The notes below the pieces were generated by a model that was given only the letters and a program-made list of their open reading frames with translations, ran no database searches and had not been told where the DNA came from. From contig NC_063437.1 of NCBI RefSeq assembly GCF_020379485.1, positions 5,590,806 through 5,654,805 on the forward strand: DNA of 64,000 nucleotides. The letters run 5' to 3'. The position numbers were made by a program, and so were the translations under genes. The stretch is from Brassica napus (Eukaryota; Streptophyta; Magnoliopsida; Brassicales; Brassicaceae). Each line of letters begins with the position of its first letter. The first letter of the stretch is position 1. This document shows, piece after piece, positions 24,619 through 36,477 of the stretch.

Positions 24619-26869
24619 CACTACAAGAAAACATAGTCATTTCTGACGAAAGAAGTATTCGTCAGAAATTTCTGACGAAATTCTGACGGATTTACGAGAA
24701 ATATGAAATTTTACCATCCGTCGATATTTTGTCGGAAATATCCTAGGAATTTTTGACGAACTATCTTTTGTCATAAATAATCGACGAAATACCGATGACC
24801 CCCGAGGAAGATTAAACGATTTAGGGTATAGATTTGGGGGTTATGTTTTCGTCGGATATTCATCAGACATTTCTGACGAATTTCCGATGAAATGAAAAAA
24901 ATTCGTAGGAAATTTGTCAAAAATTTCCGACGAGTTTTTGACGAATTTTTTCCTAGGATATTTCTGACGAATTTCCGACGGACTACAAAATATTCATAGG
25001 ATATTCGTCACAAATTTTCGACGGATTTCCGACGAACTTGAGTTTTAGATATGAAATATTCAAAATAAATGTTAAATCAGATATATTAAGTGATAAATAT
25101 GATGTAGGTTAATAATACCTCAATTAGTTAAGCTATATATTCTTGCGATTGATGCATTGACAGATACATAATCTTTCTTGTTAACACTTATACACTTAAA
25201 CAAATACTTTCCGGTGATCCATCTTACAATCTATAATTTGTGTGCTCTCAAGTGTTTTTAAACATTATGAAGATTTTAAACCCCTAAAAGTCATCAATTT
25301 ATTATCAATGGCTATTATCGTTCTATTTCTGCTATGTTTCGAACCCCTAATACATAATTCTTAGGAAATTTCTGACGAATATATTTCCGACGAATTTCTG
25401 ACGAAAATGATATATTCCGACGAATTTCTGACGAAGATGGTATATTCTTCGGAAATTGAAATTTGCCCAGGAAAAGACCTGCCTAATATTTCGCGAAAAA
25501 CCAAAATATATTCTGACGGATTTCCGACGAACATAGGCCGTCAAAAGTTTTTAATATATAAATGTAATCCCCTTCTTCTTCCTCATTTTTCCTCTCTCTC
25601 TCTAAAACACACAAATTCTCTCAGATTTTCTCTCTCTAATCCGGCGATTCTGAGCCTTAAACTCCTCAAATCCACCTCACAAATTATGTAAGTCATCTCT
25701 TTCCTTTTCTCAATTGACTTATGTTAGTTTTTGATTGTGAAATTGTGAATTTTAGGTTTTGAAAATTGGATTTATGTTAGGATGAAGAATTTTATGATTT
25801 ATATGTTAGATTTTGTTGTTAGGTTGTGGTTTAGATAGGTTTGATTGTGGTTTGTTTATTTAATTTGTTGTTTTGTGAAATTTAATAGTTTTTGTTATTT
25901 TCTAAAAAAGATTTCAAATTTTAAAACCTTTTTGGAGTTTTTATAATTTTGAAAGTTTTATTTAATATATATATTTATATATATATAAAAATTCCCAAGT
26001 TTTTATTATTATTGTTGTTTTAAAACGTTTTTATGATTGTATAAAACGTTTTAAACTTTTTATAGAAGAATTTAAGTTCTTATAAAAAGTTTTTAAATTT
26101 GTTATAATTTATAAAACGTTTTTTGGTTTCTAAATTTTATCAAAACATTTTTCACTTTTTTTTAAACTTTTCAATCTATAAAAGGTTTTTCTGGTTTTTT
26201 TGATTTAATTAAAATATTTTTCAATTTTTAGGAAATTCGTTCAATTACAAAAATATTTTGTTAATTTTTTTAAAAAATCTTTATTAAAACGTTTCCTCTT
26301 TATCTATAAAAATTTTCAATTTATAAAACATTTTATGTTTTAAAAATTTATAGTAAAATTTATTATAAATGATTTTAAAAATATTATATTACAAAAACGT
26401 TTTCCTAATTTAAATTTTATTTTATTTATATATAAAGAATTAAAATATTTATTAAAAATGATTTTCAAATTTTGTTCTTGAGTAATTCATTAAAATATTA
26501 TATTTAATATAATTTTTTTTATTTTTTTAAATAGTTTACAAAATTTCCGACGGATATTAATTTCGTCGGAATGCTTTCCGTCGGAATTTTGTCGGAAATA
26601 TATCCATCGGAATTTCGTCGGAAATGTATCCGTCGGATTTTAATCAAAAATTTATCCGTCGGAATTTCGTTAGAAATATGTCCGTCGGAAATTTGTCTGT
26701 CGGAATTTCGTCGGAAATTTGTCAGAAAGTCCGACGAAATTCCGACGAATTATTTTTTCCGACGAAATAGAACCGATGACCTTTGTCGTTGGAAATTCTT
26801 CAGAAATGGCTTATTCCGATGGTTTCCGACGAAAATCGTCCATAGGAAACAAGATGTTTTCTTGTAGTG
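24619..26869. mobile_element. CACTA transposon, non-autonomous
   Basis: The ends are CACTACAAGAAAACAT and its complement ATGTTTTCTTGTAGTG, flanked by the 3-bp duplication AAT (24616-24618 and 26870-26872). Subterminal regions are packed with TTTCTGACGAA / TTCCGACGGA words in both orientations (24645-25050, 25370-25535, 26538-26840), the presumed TNPA-binding repeats. No transposase frame remains. At 25552-25692 it keeps a TATA-like AATATATAAATG, a CT-rich leader and a donor-like TAT|GTAAGT, probably a transposase gene 5' end. An AT-rich intron-like filler with AAAACGTTTT words follows. Confidence 0.9.
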
Positions 26870-28079
26870 AATATATTAGATTAATACAATATAATGAGTA
26901 TCCATTACTGTGTATGTTATTAATTTTTAACGGTTTACATGTAAATTTAACTTACCAACAAAACATGTAATATGTTAATATACAATGATAGATTCGCTGG
27001 AGCATACCCTCTGACTGAAAAGTTATCTACTAACAATTCGTATAACAGTTTATGTTATTTTAGTGGTTAATTAAGATGTTTGTTAACAAACTAGCGTTTG
27101 GGAAAAAATATGTTGGTGTGCTTCTGATCGATGTTCCATAACTCAGAGAAAATTTTGGGAGGCATGTCTTTCTTTGAAGCAATGATCGACTAGTATAGAT
27201 GGCACATGTAGTGGTAACGTAATTACAGTGACAGTGGCGACGACTAATTGACGAGGAGAAGCTCAGTAAGATTGCCGATAAAAACAAAGTATGATGTAGT
27301 TGGATGATTCAAAAATAATATTTTCGGACGTGGATCTGAGGAGAATCTATCGAAGTTGTTTGAAGGATAATAGAAGATATCAATGTCATCAGAGACAAAA
27401 AGAAAGATAAACGATGAATAATGAGATGGATATGAAAGGTTTTTCTTTTTTTCTTCTCACGTGTTCAACCAAAAGGGTAGAATAGGTAAGTTGTGTTAAT
27501 ATTGCTACAAGGAATGTTAGTTTACAGCTGTTAGGGTATTTTCTTAATATTGACTCACATTAGGTATATTGAACTAATTGACTCTATAATCTATAAAAAA
27601 ACTAATAGAGCAATAGAACATGGATAGTGGTTAGACCAAAAGCCGTAGACTCTTGATTTGATTAAACAAGAAGTTGGAGACTCCTCAACTTTCTTCTCGA
27701 TAGAACCTTAGACTAGTTATTCTTTTTTGTATTTCCTATTTTTTTATTATATATTTCTCTCTTTATTTATAATAACTAATTAATAATAATTTCCTAAATA
27801 TAATCAAATTAGAATATTAACTTTCTAAATTTACATTGAATATTAAATCAAACACCAACAACTATTTTTTACTTTCCAAAATATATTAATTAATATAAAT
27901 GTTATCTTTTTCCTGACTTATTGCATTTTGTTGGTTATGTAAACAAATTAAATTTGTAATTTAGATTTATTGGTTAATAAATACGAAAATTAAATTTAAA
28001 TATAGCTATCTGATTTTTTAATAAATATATGATTTTAAATTTATAACTATTACTCTAATAAATAAAAATTATGGGTCCT
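26870..28079. other. Intergenic, nothing recognised
   Basis: A minus-strand open frame of 75 codons at 27060-27287 has no known features. The rest is AT-rich. Confidence 0.4.
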
Positions 28080-28134
28080 CTAAAATTTTGGACCCTGTTC
28101 GACCGCTCCACTTGCACATGCTAAAAGATGGCCC
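28080..28134 (-). mobile_element. End fragment of a hAT-like MITE
   Basis: GACCCTGTTCGACCGCTCC and GGCCCTG are the complement of the left end of the intact element at 47044-47321 (GGAGCGGTCGAACAGGGTCC). The partner end was not found, so this is a truncated or diverged copy. Confidence 0.5.
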
Positions 28135-28454
28135 TGCGTGAAGTTGTCTAATTATGGAGTTTTGCTCATCCTTGAATCGTTGCAAAGGTTTGGTTCTCTC
28201 CATTGCCCCGGTTCTATATTATGTATTTTTGTAGAGAATATCTAGCTTGTTTGAAACGATGTGGAGCTTGGGCTCATTTATCATCATGTCATCGGAAGTC
28301 ATGTGGTTAAACAGTTTCTTCTCAACGTCGTTTTTAGTTGTGCCTTACGTTTCTACTTGTGAGTGACACCGTGTCACTAGGGATGTTAACAATGTGTTTT
28401 TATCCATAGGATACCCTAAACCCGGTTTAAATTTAAAACCCAAAACCACTAGTA

Positions 28455-28648
28455 CAGTATAACCTCTTTAAATTAATAATCCATAAATTAATATACACAA
28501 AAAATCTCTATAAAATAATATAATTTATAGTCCCAAATTGAGTTTTTGGTTCAATTAGTATATCGATAAATTAATATCTCTATAAATTAATAAAAAGATT
28601 ATAGTTTTGGTGTAGTCCCAACATTATTAATTTATAGAGGTTTCACTT
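28455..28648. mobile_element. Emigrant-like MITE (mariner type)
   Basis: It starts CAGTATAACCTCTTTAAATT and ends with the near complement AATTTATAGAGGTTTCACTT, flanked by TA on both sides (28453-28454, 28649-28650). The 194-bp interior is AT-rich and repeats TCTATAAATTAAT. The end sequence resembles the Arabidopsis Emigrant family as I remember it. Confidence 0.7.
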
Positions 28649-28650
28649 TA

Positions 28651-29290
28651 TATTCAGTTTTCAAATTTTATGGGTTCATTTCAGGTGGGTCCTGCTTTAT
28701 AGATTACCCGTTCGGGTTTTACTCCATCGGATTTCGGGTACCCTATGTTTTTTTTTAAATAAGATAATTAAAAACGACGTTTTAGGGTTTAAGTGTTTGA
28801 AATTGAAAATTAGAAATGAGATATACGTATATGATGAAGAAACAATAAGAAAAAACAACATTTGAGTGTGAAAGATGTCAGATCTGTGTTATAAGCCATG
28901 GTAGAAATTGCAGAAAGCTTAATCAATAAACTAAAGGAAGAAGAAGAAGTATTGACACCTTTGGTCTCCTTTAATAAAAGTCGAATGTGATGTTTGCTTT
29001 TCCTATATACCTTCTCCTCTGATCTGTCTTTGCTATTTTCAGGTTGTTATCTTGTTAGATCGATTTTGCATAGTTTAGATTCTTAGCATGTAGCTTTTGT
29101 TTATGGTTTCCAGAGACATATATGTTGCATGATGGCTTTAGCTTACAGGGAAATATTTTTCTTCCGCTACCTTTTGTTTCTGGGGATTGTCAATATTTGC
29201 CAGTTTTGCATTACTGCTTTGTAATGTTTGGTTTAATCTTAATATAATCTTACACTAGAACAAAAAATAATGGGATTAACATCATTTACC
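28651..29290. other. Intergenic with one short coding-like stretch
   Basis: At 28898-28990 a 30-codon frame (M-V-E-I-A-E-S-L-I-N-K-L then E-E-E-E) is followed by TGA and an intron- or UTR-like T-rich sequence. It may be a gene fragment. I cannot identify it. Confidence 0.25.
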
Positions 29291-29302
29291 TAAAAAGGCT
29301 CA

Positions 29303-31029
29303 CTAATAAGTAGATGTGTACTCCGTATCTCGATCTGACACAATACTGACAGCACATCGTGCAATTCCACAATCACTTTGATGTAGTTCTTTACTAATCG
29401 TTTTTATTTGTCCATTTTTGGTAGAAAATGAACTGATTTGGTGACTCCGTCCACGATCACCTATACGGCCTTCTACCCGCCACTCGTCTTGAACAATCCA
29501 TTGACAAAATCTATAGACACAATATCTCATTCCCAATCTGATAGAGGTATTTTTGTACTAATCCGACATATACATGATGATTCGCCTTAACCATTTGTTA
29601 GCAAGTCTGATAACACAAAAAGGTAGCACATCCTTTTCATATCAGTCCAATGATAGTAACACTTCAAATCTGCTTCACCTTGATATTTTCTTGGTGTATG
29701 AAGAAACGTGGGTGGTCAACTTGTTGTAAGATTTTTTTAAAAAAATTTCACATCCTCTAGCACACATATACTCGGTTGTGGTGTGCTAGTTGTGGTGTAA
29801 TAGCTGAATATTTTCTTTTGATCTGCTTTCCTAAGCCTCATCTTTTCTTTGGGTTTGTCGTGTACTCCAAAGTAAGTATGCTAGATTCATTGCCTCTAGA
29901 CCAACTGACTCTGACTCCATGGTAAATATGCATAACATGAGGCTAGCAAATGTCTCAGACAATAGGTCTACTCAACACATCTGCCACTTGGTTGGCCTTA
30001 CAAAGATGGTATGTGATCTTGAGTTCATAGTATGCCAACAGCTCTATCCATGTGCAATATCTCAAACTCAAATCCCCACAATGAATATATACTTAAGGCT
30101 GATGATCTGTAAGAATCCGAGCCTCTACCCATGGTGTAGTTACTTGATCAGATCGTCTAGCTGATTTTTCAACTCAACTATCTCTATTGCCGCTAAACAA
30201 TACGGTGCTCACGAAACGAGTGTCATCTCTAGATCCAATCAATAGTAAATACATCTCCCTTGCTTCTTTTAAGACCTTAAACGTATCATCATACTCTACA
30301 TTCATAGTATATCTCGCGGTTCATGCTCTCTAACATTTATACATGCAACATTATTGAGACTCCATTGTTTGTTTGAATACTCTGGAAGGTAACATTTCCT
30401 TCTGCTTTGATAATATGCACTTCCTTCCTCAGGGAATCCAATCTCACTTGTGTCATGACAACAATCCATCCTAAGTATCATATCATTGTGGTTCAGCTCT
30501 ATTATTGCTAAACCTTCCAAGAAATTAAATCTTCTAAAGAATGACCAGTAAATCTTTATGAACGCATGTAGCTCCTAACCTATATGTATCAACGGTTTGA
30601 GTCTTCTTAATATTTGGTTTGAATAAACTCTGGAATGACCAACACTTGACCACAATCTGACTCACAAACTATGCATAACTCCAATATCGATACAATCAAA
30701 CTGTCCCACCCTCAACCAAGAGCGATCCCACACAATTTTAATATCTAGGTATAGTTCCAAAATAGTCAACATACTCAAGCATAAGAATAACTTATAACAA
30801 AATATACAAACCAGCTATTGGCTCATCTCCCTCTTAAACTCATGCAATATAAACTGGAGCGACGCTTTAAGTTTGGGCGGTTGGCGAAAGCGTCACATGT
30901 CCTCTCTTTAAACAATCCCTGAAAGTATGACCCTGATGACCACAATCTGTCTGATAAACTTCGCATGATTTTCCTGAGTGAAGCCATAGTGGCCTGAGAA
31001 TGAATGATAATAATTTTCTTCATCGACAT
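29303..31029 (-). pseudogene. Decayed Ty3/gypsy gag-pol relic
   Basis: Reading the minus strand from high to low coordinates gives the gypsy order. A CCHC-type knuckle (CGHQGHTFRDC, about 30960-30900) comes first. A protease stretch (AIIELNHNDMILRMD, 30520-30302) follows, then a reverse transcriptase piece (AAIEIVELKNQLDDLIK, near 30200). Next is an RNase H end ([19 protein letters not shown], near 30000), and last an integrase piece ending VSIVSDRDTEYTS (29536-29303). Frames change and stops are frequent. The catalytic Asp triads are not intact. A hAT-like element lies in what is probably its upstream part. Confidence 0.65.
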
Positions 31030-31266
31030 AAAAAAGCAAGTGAGTTAGAATTTACTAAACAGAAAAGTGCTAACTTATTTTATTTTAAAATTCTAGTTCC
31101 AATTATTTTTGTTGAAAACCAAATTCCCTAGTCGTCATCCCGGATGAGAACCGGGACGGAACCCACTCTATAGTAACAATATGTAAAACCCGCCTATTCT
31201 TCTCTCGAGAACGGCATGCCACTAACAACATCCCCTAAAAACATCTCCACTCATCTTAAATCCAAA
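31030..31266. other. Gypsy-derived flank of the hAT-like insertion
   Basis: CCCGGATGAGAACCGGGACGG and neighbouring sequence look like non-coding retroelement DNA continuing from the relic to the left. Nothing codes. Confidence 0.35.
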
Positions 31267-32570
31267 TAGAGATGTCAGCCCAACCCGTGGCCCGCGGGTT
31301 CAGCCCATGTAAACCCATCACGGGGCAGGCTTGGACAAGTCTTTTGGTGTCCATAAAAGTGCGGGTTTAGCGGGCCTAACCCAAGGGGGTTTGCGGGTGG
31401 TCGGGTCATAACCCGTCACGGGTTAGCGGGTTCGCGGGTTGCCCGCAAATTAATGTGTCGATTCTTCTTCTTCTCTCAATAGGTGAATCAAACCGATTCC
31501 AACTTTGATTGCCTTCCATGGATTTCCTGTTTGAGCTACTGCATGCACTAGAGGGAGCAAGAGTTCGATAAGATCAGTGATTGCAAGCCTTTGATGGAGA
31601 TTATGTCCGTCTCCTGCCAGAGATTAGAGAGTTAGCGTTTCCTCTGCCTTATTCTTCCCTCACACGCTTTAAATTGTCAAGTCTTCGATGGAGATTATGT
31701 CTTCTTCAACTCTCGCTCATAGCAGATTTATCTTTCTTAGGCAATAATTCCTTCTAAAGTTTGAGTTGTTTTTCCTTGATCATTATTTTTTTTTCTTGTA
31801 TTTTTCAGACTTTTTGCTCAACAAATACCACTGGCTGAGCTTTATTTTGCTATTGTTGTTCTGTTACTGAATACTCAAGGTTAGGTCTTGGATAACTTCT
31901 GATACAAGCGATTTTTCTTTGGGCTACTCTTCTTCAAAAAACTGTGAAACCACAATGGTTACTCTTGCCTTAGCTGTGGGCGTTTGTGGTGCAAGAGCTG
32001 CTATTTTGAATCTAACACAGAGGATATTCAAGAAGATTATAAGAAGCTTTGAAGAGAATGTGATGGTGAGGCTCATGAGTTGAGATGTCTCATAAAGTCT
32101 AGAATTTTCTTGCATAGAGTCTGTGCATCTTCATGAGATTACAGAATCTGTAGGAACAGAGGAAGCAGATGCAGAGTGTCAGCAATTCATTGATAAAGAG
32201 AAACAGTAGCTCCAGTTTCAGAATTTACTTGGGTACATACACTTTCTTTTCTTGAAACTTTGTTCAATAGTTCAAAATTTTGATCAGTGTTATGGTTCGA
32301 GCTAGTTAAACTGATGCAAAGTGAAAGATTATCTTTGTTTTCTTCTATTGAGTTAGACATTTTTTTAATATTAGTATTATTAGACATTGAGCAAAGGTCA
32401 AAACAGAGACCCTATTAATATTAGTATTAGTATTATTAGAGATTGAGCAAAGGTCATAACACGTCTTTTTTTTTAGGTAACCTGCGGGTCAACCCGCAAA
32501 GAAAGTCAACTAAGCTGGACGGGCTTGGACAAGACAATATGGATGCGGGTCAACCCGTCTGACAACTCTA
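31267..32570. mobile_element. hAT-like non-autonomous element
   Basis: The ends TAGAGATGTCAG and CTGACAACTCTA are inverted repeats with one mismatch. The flanks AATCCAAA (31259-31266) and AACCCAAA (32571-32578) are an 8-bp target duplication with one change. Subterminal DNA is GC-rich with repeated CGGGTT / AACCCG words on both sides, unlike the AT-rich surroundings. The interior (31450-32450) looks like captured or decayed genic sequence but shows no nameable domain. Confidence 0.7.
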
Positions 32571-33289
32571 AACCCAAATAAAATCCATATGAAAACTGCC
32601 CTGTAACACCAATCTATCCAAATATATCTACACGCCAGCCTCACCAGAAATAGGAAAGAAACAAAGGTGAGTAATATGAGAGTCACCAACTGAGGTATGT
32701 GTCCGAAGTCCACGAACTCATGCATAGCACTCTAAATATTTATAATTTAATGTTGATATGAAACAAACACGTCGCCTAAAGCGCCAAGGACAAATAAAGA
32801 TCTTAGTTACAACTTACAAGATAAGTGCTTGCACCCCCCCCCCCCCCCCCCCCCCAATAGAGGCTCCCTGAAACACCCAGATATAGAAATATTTGAAAAG
32901 CCTTTAGAAAATTCTACGTAAAATTCAAATAATATTTCATCATATGACGTAAGAAAATCCTTCAACTTTATTAATAAAAACTGAGTTAAATAATTGTAAA
33001 CAGTGTATTGTTTCGTAAAAATCCCCCAAGTTCATAACACCCATTCCTGATGGTCGTCTCACGCTCCGGTCTACAAAATTAAACCTTACCTGCATCACAA
33101 AAAGAGACGTGAACATACAAAAATACTCAGTAAGGATGCTCAAAACCGCCCACATGCAACCAGTAACATATGTAACATTAACAAAATGAGTTCCATTCTA
33201 GCGACCTAACATTCCATTTCATCCTTACCATTTTTTTACGACCCATTTATCTTTACTTAATCATTTCTACACATTTTCATTCACTTAAC
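32571..33289. other. Retroelement-like non-coding DNA
   Basis: It probably continues the gypsy relic on the other side of the hAT-like insertion. No open frames of interest; contains the poly-C run listed separately. Confidence 0.35.
32834..32855 (+). repeat. Run of 22 cytosines
   Basis: An uninterrupted C22 following GCTTGCA. It is exceptional in this AT-rich window and prone to length change or assembly error. Confidence 0.9.
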
Positions 33290-33530
33290 CATTCCTACTC
33301 ATTCTCTACCCCGAAGATAACTTATGGCTGAAGCCAATGATACACAGCCCCAAGCCAATTCTCGGCCCGTATCAATCATGCACGACCCAAAGCCATTCAA
33401 ACTTTGGTCTCTCATACGGCCCGAGGCCACTTGACCCCGAAGGTTCTCATACGGCCCAAAGCCACACGGCCGAAGCTAACATACGGCCCAAAGCCAAAAA
33501 TAACCATAATATCTTTGCGGCCCGAAGCCA
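33290..33530. repeat. Degenerate repeats of an ACGGCCCAAAGCCA-type word
   Basis: The words ACGGCCCGAGGCCA, ACGGCCCAAAGCCA (twice), CGGCCCGAAGCCA and CGACCCAAAGCCA recur about every 25-45 bp. GGCCC/AAGCC gives weak local palindromes. Confidence 0.7.
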
Positions 33531-33539
33531 AAACATACT

Positions 33540-33670
33540 TTTATTATTTAAGTTCATTTGCTTAATCTCATACTTTTCTTATTTAAGTCATTTTCTTAAT
33601 CTCATACTTTTCTTATGTACGTTCAATTGCTTAACCCCACACTTTCCTTATTTAAGTTCATTCGCTTAAT
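33540..33670. repeat. Tandem repeat, unit about 35 bp, four copies
   Basis: CTTAATCTCATAC-type words start at 33561, 33595, 33630 and 33665, separated by TTTTCTTATTTAAGTTCAT-like spacers (period 34-35 bp). Confidence 0.8.
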
Positions 33671-34039
33671 TCGTTTCTTATCATTTTCCCATTTAACATC
33701 TCCTTTCATTTTATAACAAATCCTATGTTTTTACATAAACATTTCCATCCAACTATGCCATCACAACACAATCTAACATGCCGTATCCTAAGAACACGAA
33801 GAATTTTTTCGAACCTGGAAGGATCACTTCAAGATCAAAGAACGAGCATTCCATAAATGCATTACTCATTCATACACCATAGCATATCAAGATTTAATTC
33901 GCTAATAATATATTCTACAAGTCTGCCACAAATCACATCCTCAGCTGGGATGATCTTGAAAGATTGTAAACTATGAACTTAGCTGCGTTTTACGGCGAAA
34001 AAATTCTTGCGATCCTCCTTGCTCAATACTCCCTTCCAG

Positions 34040-34041
<2 letters not shown>
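33671..34041. other. Non-coding, probably retroelement-derived
   Basis: No gene or border recognised between the 35-bp repeats and the CT microsatellite. Confidence 0.35.
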
Positions 34042-34128
<87 letters not shown>

Positions 34129-34157
34129 TCTCTTTCTCTTTCTCTCTCTCTCTCTCT
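34042..34157. repeat. (CT)n microsatellite, about 115 bp
   Basis: An almost pure CT dinucleotide run, interrupted near 34120-34140 by TTCTCT steps. A serine-leucine open frame across it (33973-34221) is an artefact. Confidence 0.95.
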
Positions 34158-34679
34158 AGAACTATGTTCTTACTCTGACCTCTATCTAAGACTCCTTTCT
34201 TTTTGGCTGTGTGAGAAATGAGAACCCAATGTCCCTTTTAATAGGATTCTTGCACTTGCTCACCATGACAGGCACTTAATGTCGTTTCCATATTTGACTC
34301 GGTCAAAGATTACAATCAATCTCTGAATCATTCAACCTTCTTTTCTTATAATCCTGCAACAATAGCTGGTCAAACTTTTTCCTTTCTTGGAACCTGCAAT
34401 ATTATATAGACAAAATTTCCTTATTTGACTTCGCGATTCCATTCCTTCCTTACATAAACCTCAATCATTCCGCGATCGGTATACCATAACTCAACCCGGT
34501 CTGAAAGCTTTTCAAGTGTTCACTGAACATCCGATACTTAGCCAACATCCAACTTACTCATCTGATCCTTCACGAATACAAGTGCTTCCACACTTATAAA
34601 ATACAACTTTCTGCAGAGTAAATTGCCTATGATCCATTTCCTTCAAAGATAAGAATACTTTGGGGAGCAGGTCGTTACA

Positions 34680-34800
34680 CTTACCCTATAGAGGATTCAT
34701 GTATGAGACTAGTGCCCACACACACTGGTCGAATATGCTTTATTTGACTTGAAGCATATTCGACCAAAGCTACGACTTACCCCATAGAGGATTCTAGGCT
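34680..34800. repeat. Perfect 14-bp inverted repeat flanked by direct repeats
   Basis: GGTCGAATATGCTT (34727-34740) pairs with AAGCATATTCGACC (34752-34765) around an 11-nt loop. The pair sits between two copies of CTTACC(C/T)...TAGAGGATTC at 34680 and 34776, 96 bp apart. Confidence 0.8.
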
Positions 34801-35049
34801 ACGACTTAACATGTCGAATAAAGCTGACCATAGTATCCACCACAACATCTACATCCGGCATATACAAAAGTACATATATTTGGCTATTATCTCTATATCA
34901 CATTAAATAAATCACACAATGTTTAATCATATAACTTACTATTTCTATTTTAAGCAAACAACCAAATAATCTAAAAACGCAGACTCCAAATATATTCAAT
35001 TTAAACAAACTGAACATATTCAAATTTAATTAGGTATATTCAAAGTCCT
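34801..35049. other. Intergenic before the inverted LTR
   Basis: AT-rich. No primer-binding site is seen next to the LTR edge at 35050, so the LTR is solo or a 3' copy. Confidence 0.4.
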
Positions 35050-35921
35050 TGTGGGGACCAAAATTCACACTGTCGATTTTAGTTAATAAAGGAAAATCGA
35101 GATTCTCAGCTTTCCTTGAGGATCCAGATTCCCTGCATAAACACACAAATACGAAAATAAAGAGATAACAAACTATAGTAAGAAATTGTACAGAGGCGTT
35201 TTATTGGTTAAGATGAATAAAGTTACAGAGTTTCACCGAAGAACAAGATGAACAGGAAAATCGTCAACAATGGAGAATAAGAGAACATAGCAAAAAAAGT
35301 TCTAAGTACAGAACTTGCTAGCCTAACCGCCTAGTCCTAAGTTCTCCTAAAGCTAACAAAAATCTCCTACGTCTAAAATTCTCTGATCCTTGCGCCTCTC
35401 ATCCTGTCTCTCCTTATATATGCCTCTTAGGTCGATCGTCTTTCCTTTTCTGCCCCTGATTCGAGTTTATCTCTTTGTGAAAATATTCCTTTTTTCTCTC
35501 GGTCTTCATGATTATCTTTGAAACTTGATATTTATCTTCTCCTGCGATTTATTGGATATACCATCATTGAATTATGGGCTTATCTTCTTTTAAAATCGCA
35601 AGTGGGCTTTTGCCGCGTATTAGACCTCTTAGGGCCGTTTTCCGACTTAAACGTTTTTACAATTTTTTTCAGAGAAATCACCTTCGGTACAATGTTGGTT
35701 CTATGGGACGATGGGAACCAATCATATAGTTTTCATAATGGTGTTAAGTTAACCGTTATCATTTTATACGATTGTCTCTTTCCAAACTCAATTTCCTTTT
35801 ATGGATGAAGTGCAATGCTATATATCTGGATGCGCAACGTTATCTCTATGCAGAATTCCTTGATGGCTTTGTCTAGGATACGAAGAAACGAGATTAGAGA
35901 CCTCGACGTTGGATTTGTACA
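35050..35921 (-). mobile_element. Gypsy LTR related to the one ending at 4483
   Basis: On the minus strand this LTR ends GGTCCCCACA at 35050. It carries a TATA box (CATATATAAGG, complement near 35417-35427) and upstream blocks GATAAACTCGA, AAAAGCCCAC and GGAAAACGGCCC in the same order as 3500-4483. It lacks the 39-bp and 85-bp arrays. A possible 5' end TGTACAAATCC lies at 35921, but no target duplication supports it. The 96-codon open frame inside is not a gene. Confidence 0.7.
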
Positions 35922-36430
35922 CGTGCATTTGTCATTGCTAAATGTCCCGATTGACTTGGTGATCCTACGTTGATCTTACGACTATTAATGGTTTTTTTAT
36001 CATACATGTAAAGATGCTTACATTGCATTCGTATTTGATAACCACCATTAATCGCATCTTTTCTCTGATATATTGTTCTAATATTTAATGATTTTCTTTT
36101 TATTTTAAATGCATAATAATTAATAATGTAAAACAGTTGGGTGAAATCTTATCGTTATGATTAAGAGTTGTATTGTGTTTTATTTATCAACCAATATTTG
36201 TAAAACATCAAAAATGATTTGTTAATGCATATCTACTGTCTGAAAAGCTATACAACATCAACTTTGCGTAAAACCGTATATGATGTTATCAAGATTACTT
36301 GATAACATCAGTTCCAATATATTCTGACATTCATTTATTCTCTTCATTAAATTATAGATTTTGGTATTATTAATATACCAATTTTGAAGCCAATATATTT
36401 TTGTTGTTAAAATTCAAAATATGTGAAGTT
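35922..36430. other. AT-rich intergenic, nothing recognised
   Basis: No borders, open frames or RNA signatures seen. Confidence 0.45.
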
Positions 36431-36477
36431 ATTTACACTGAGGGGAAGGTATTCTCAAATGGAAAGATATTTTCGAA

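Noticed and set aside
33290..33670. CRISPR-like spaced repeats
   Set aside because: Eukaryotic context, repeats too degenerate, no unique spacers of constant length.
33973..34221. Serine-leucine repeat protein
   Set aside because: Translation of a CT microsatellite.
35050..35921. Solo LTR with target duplication
   Set aside because: The LTR is real, but GTCCT on the left and CGTGC on the right do not match, so the right border and solo state stay unproven.
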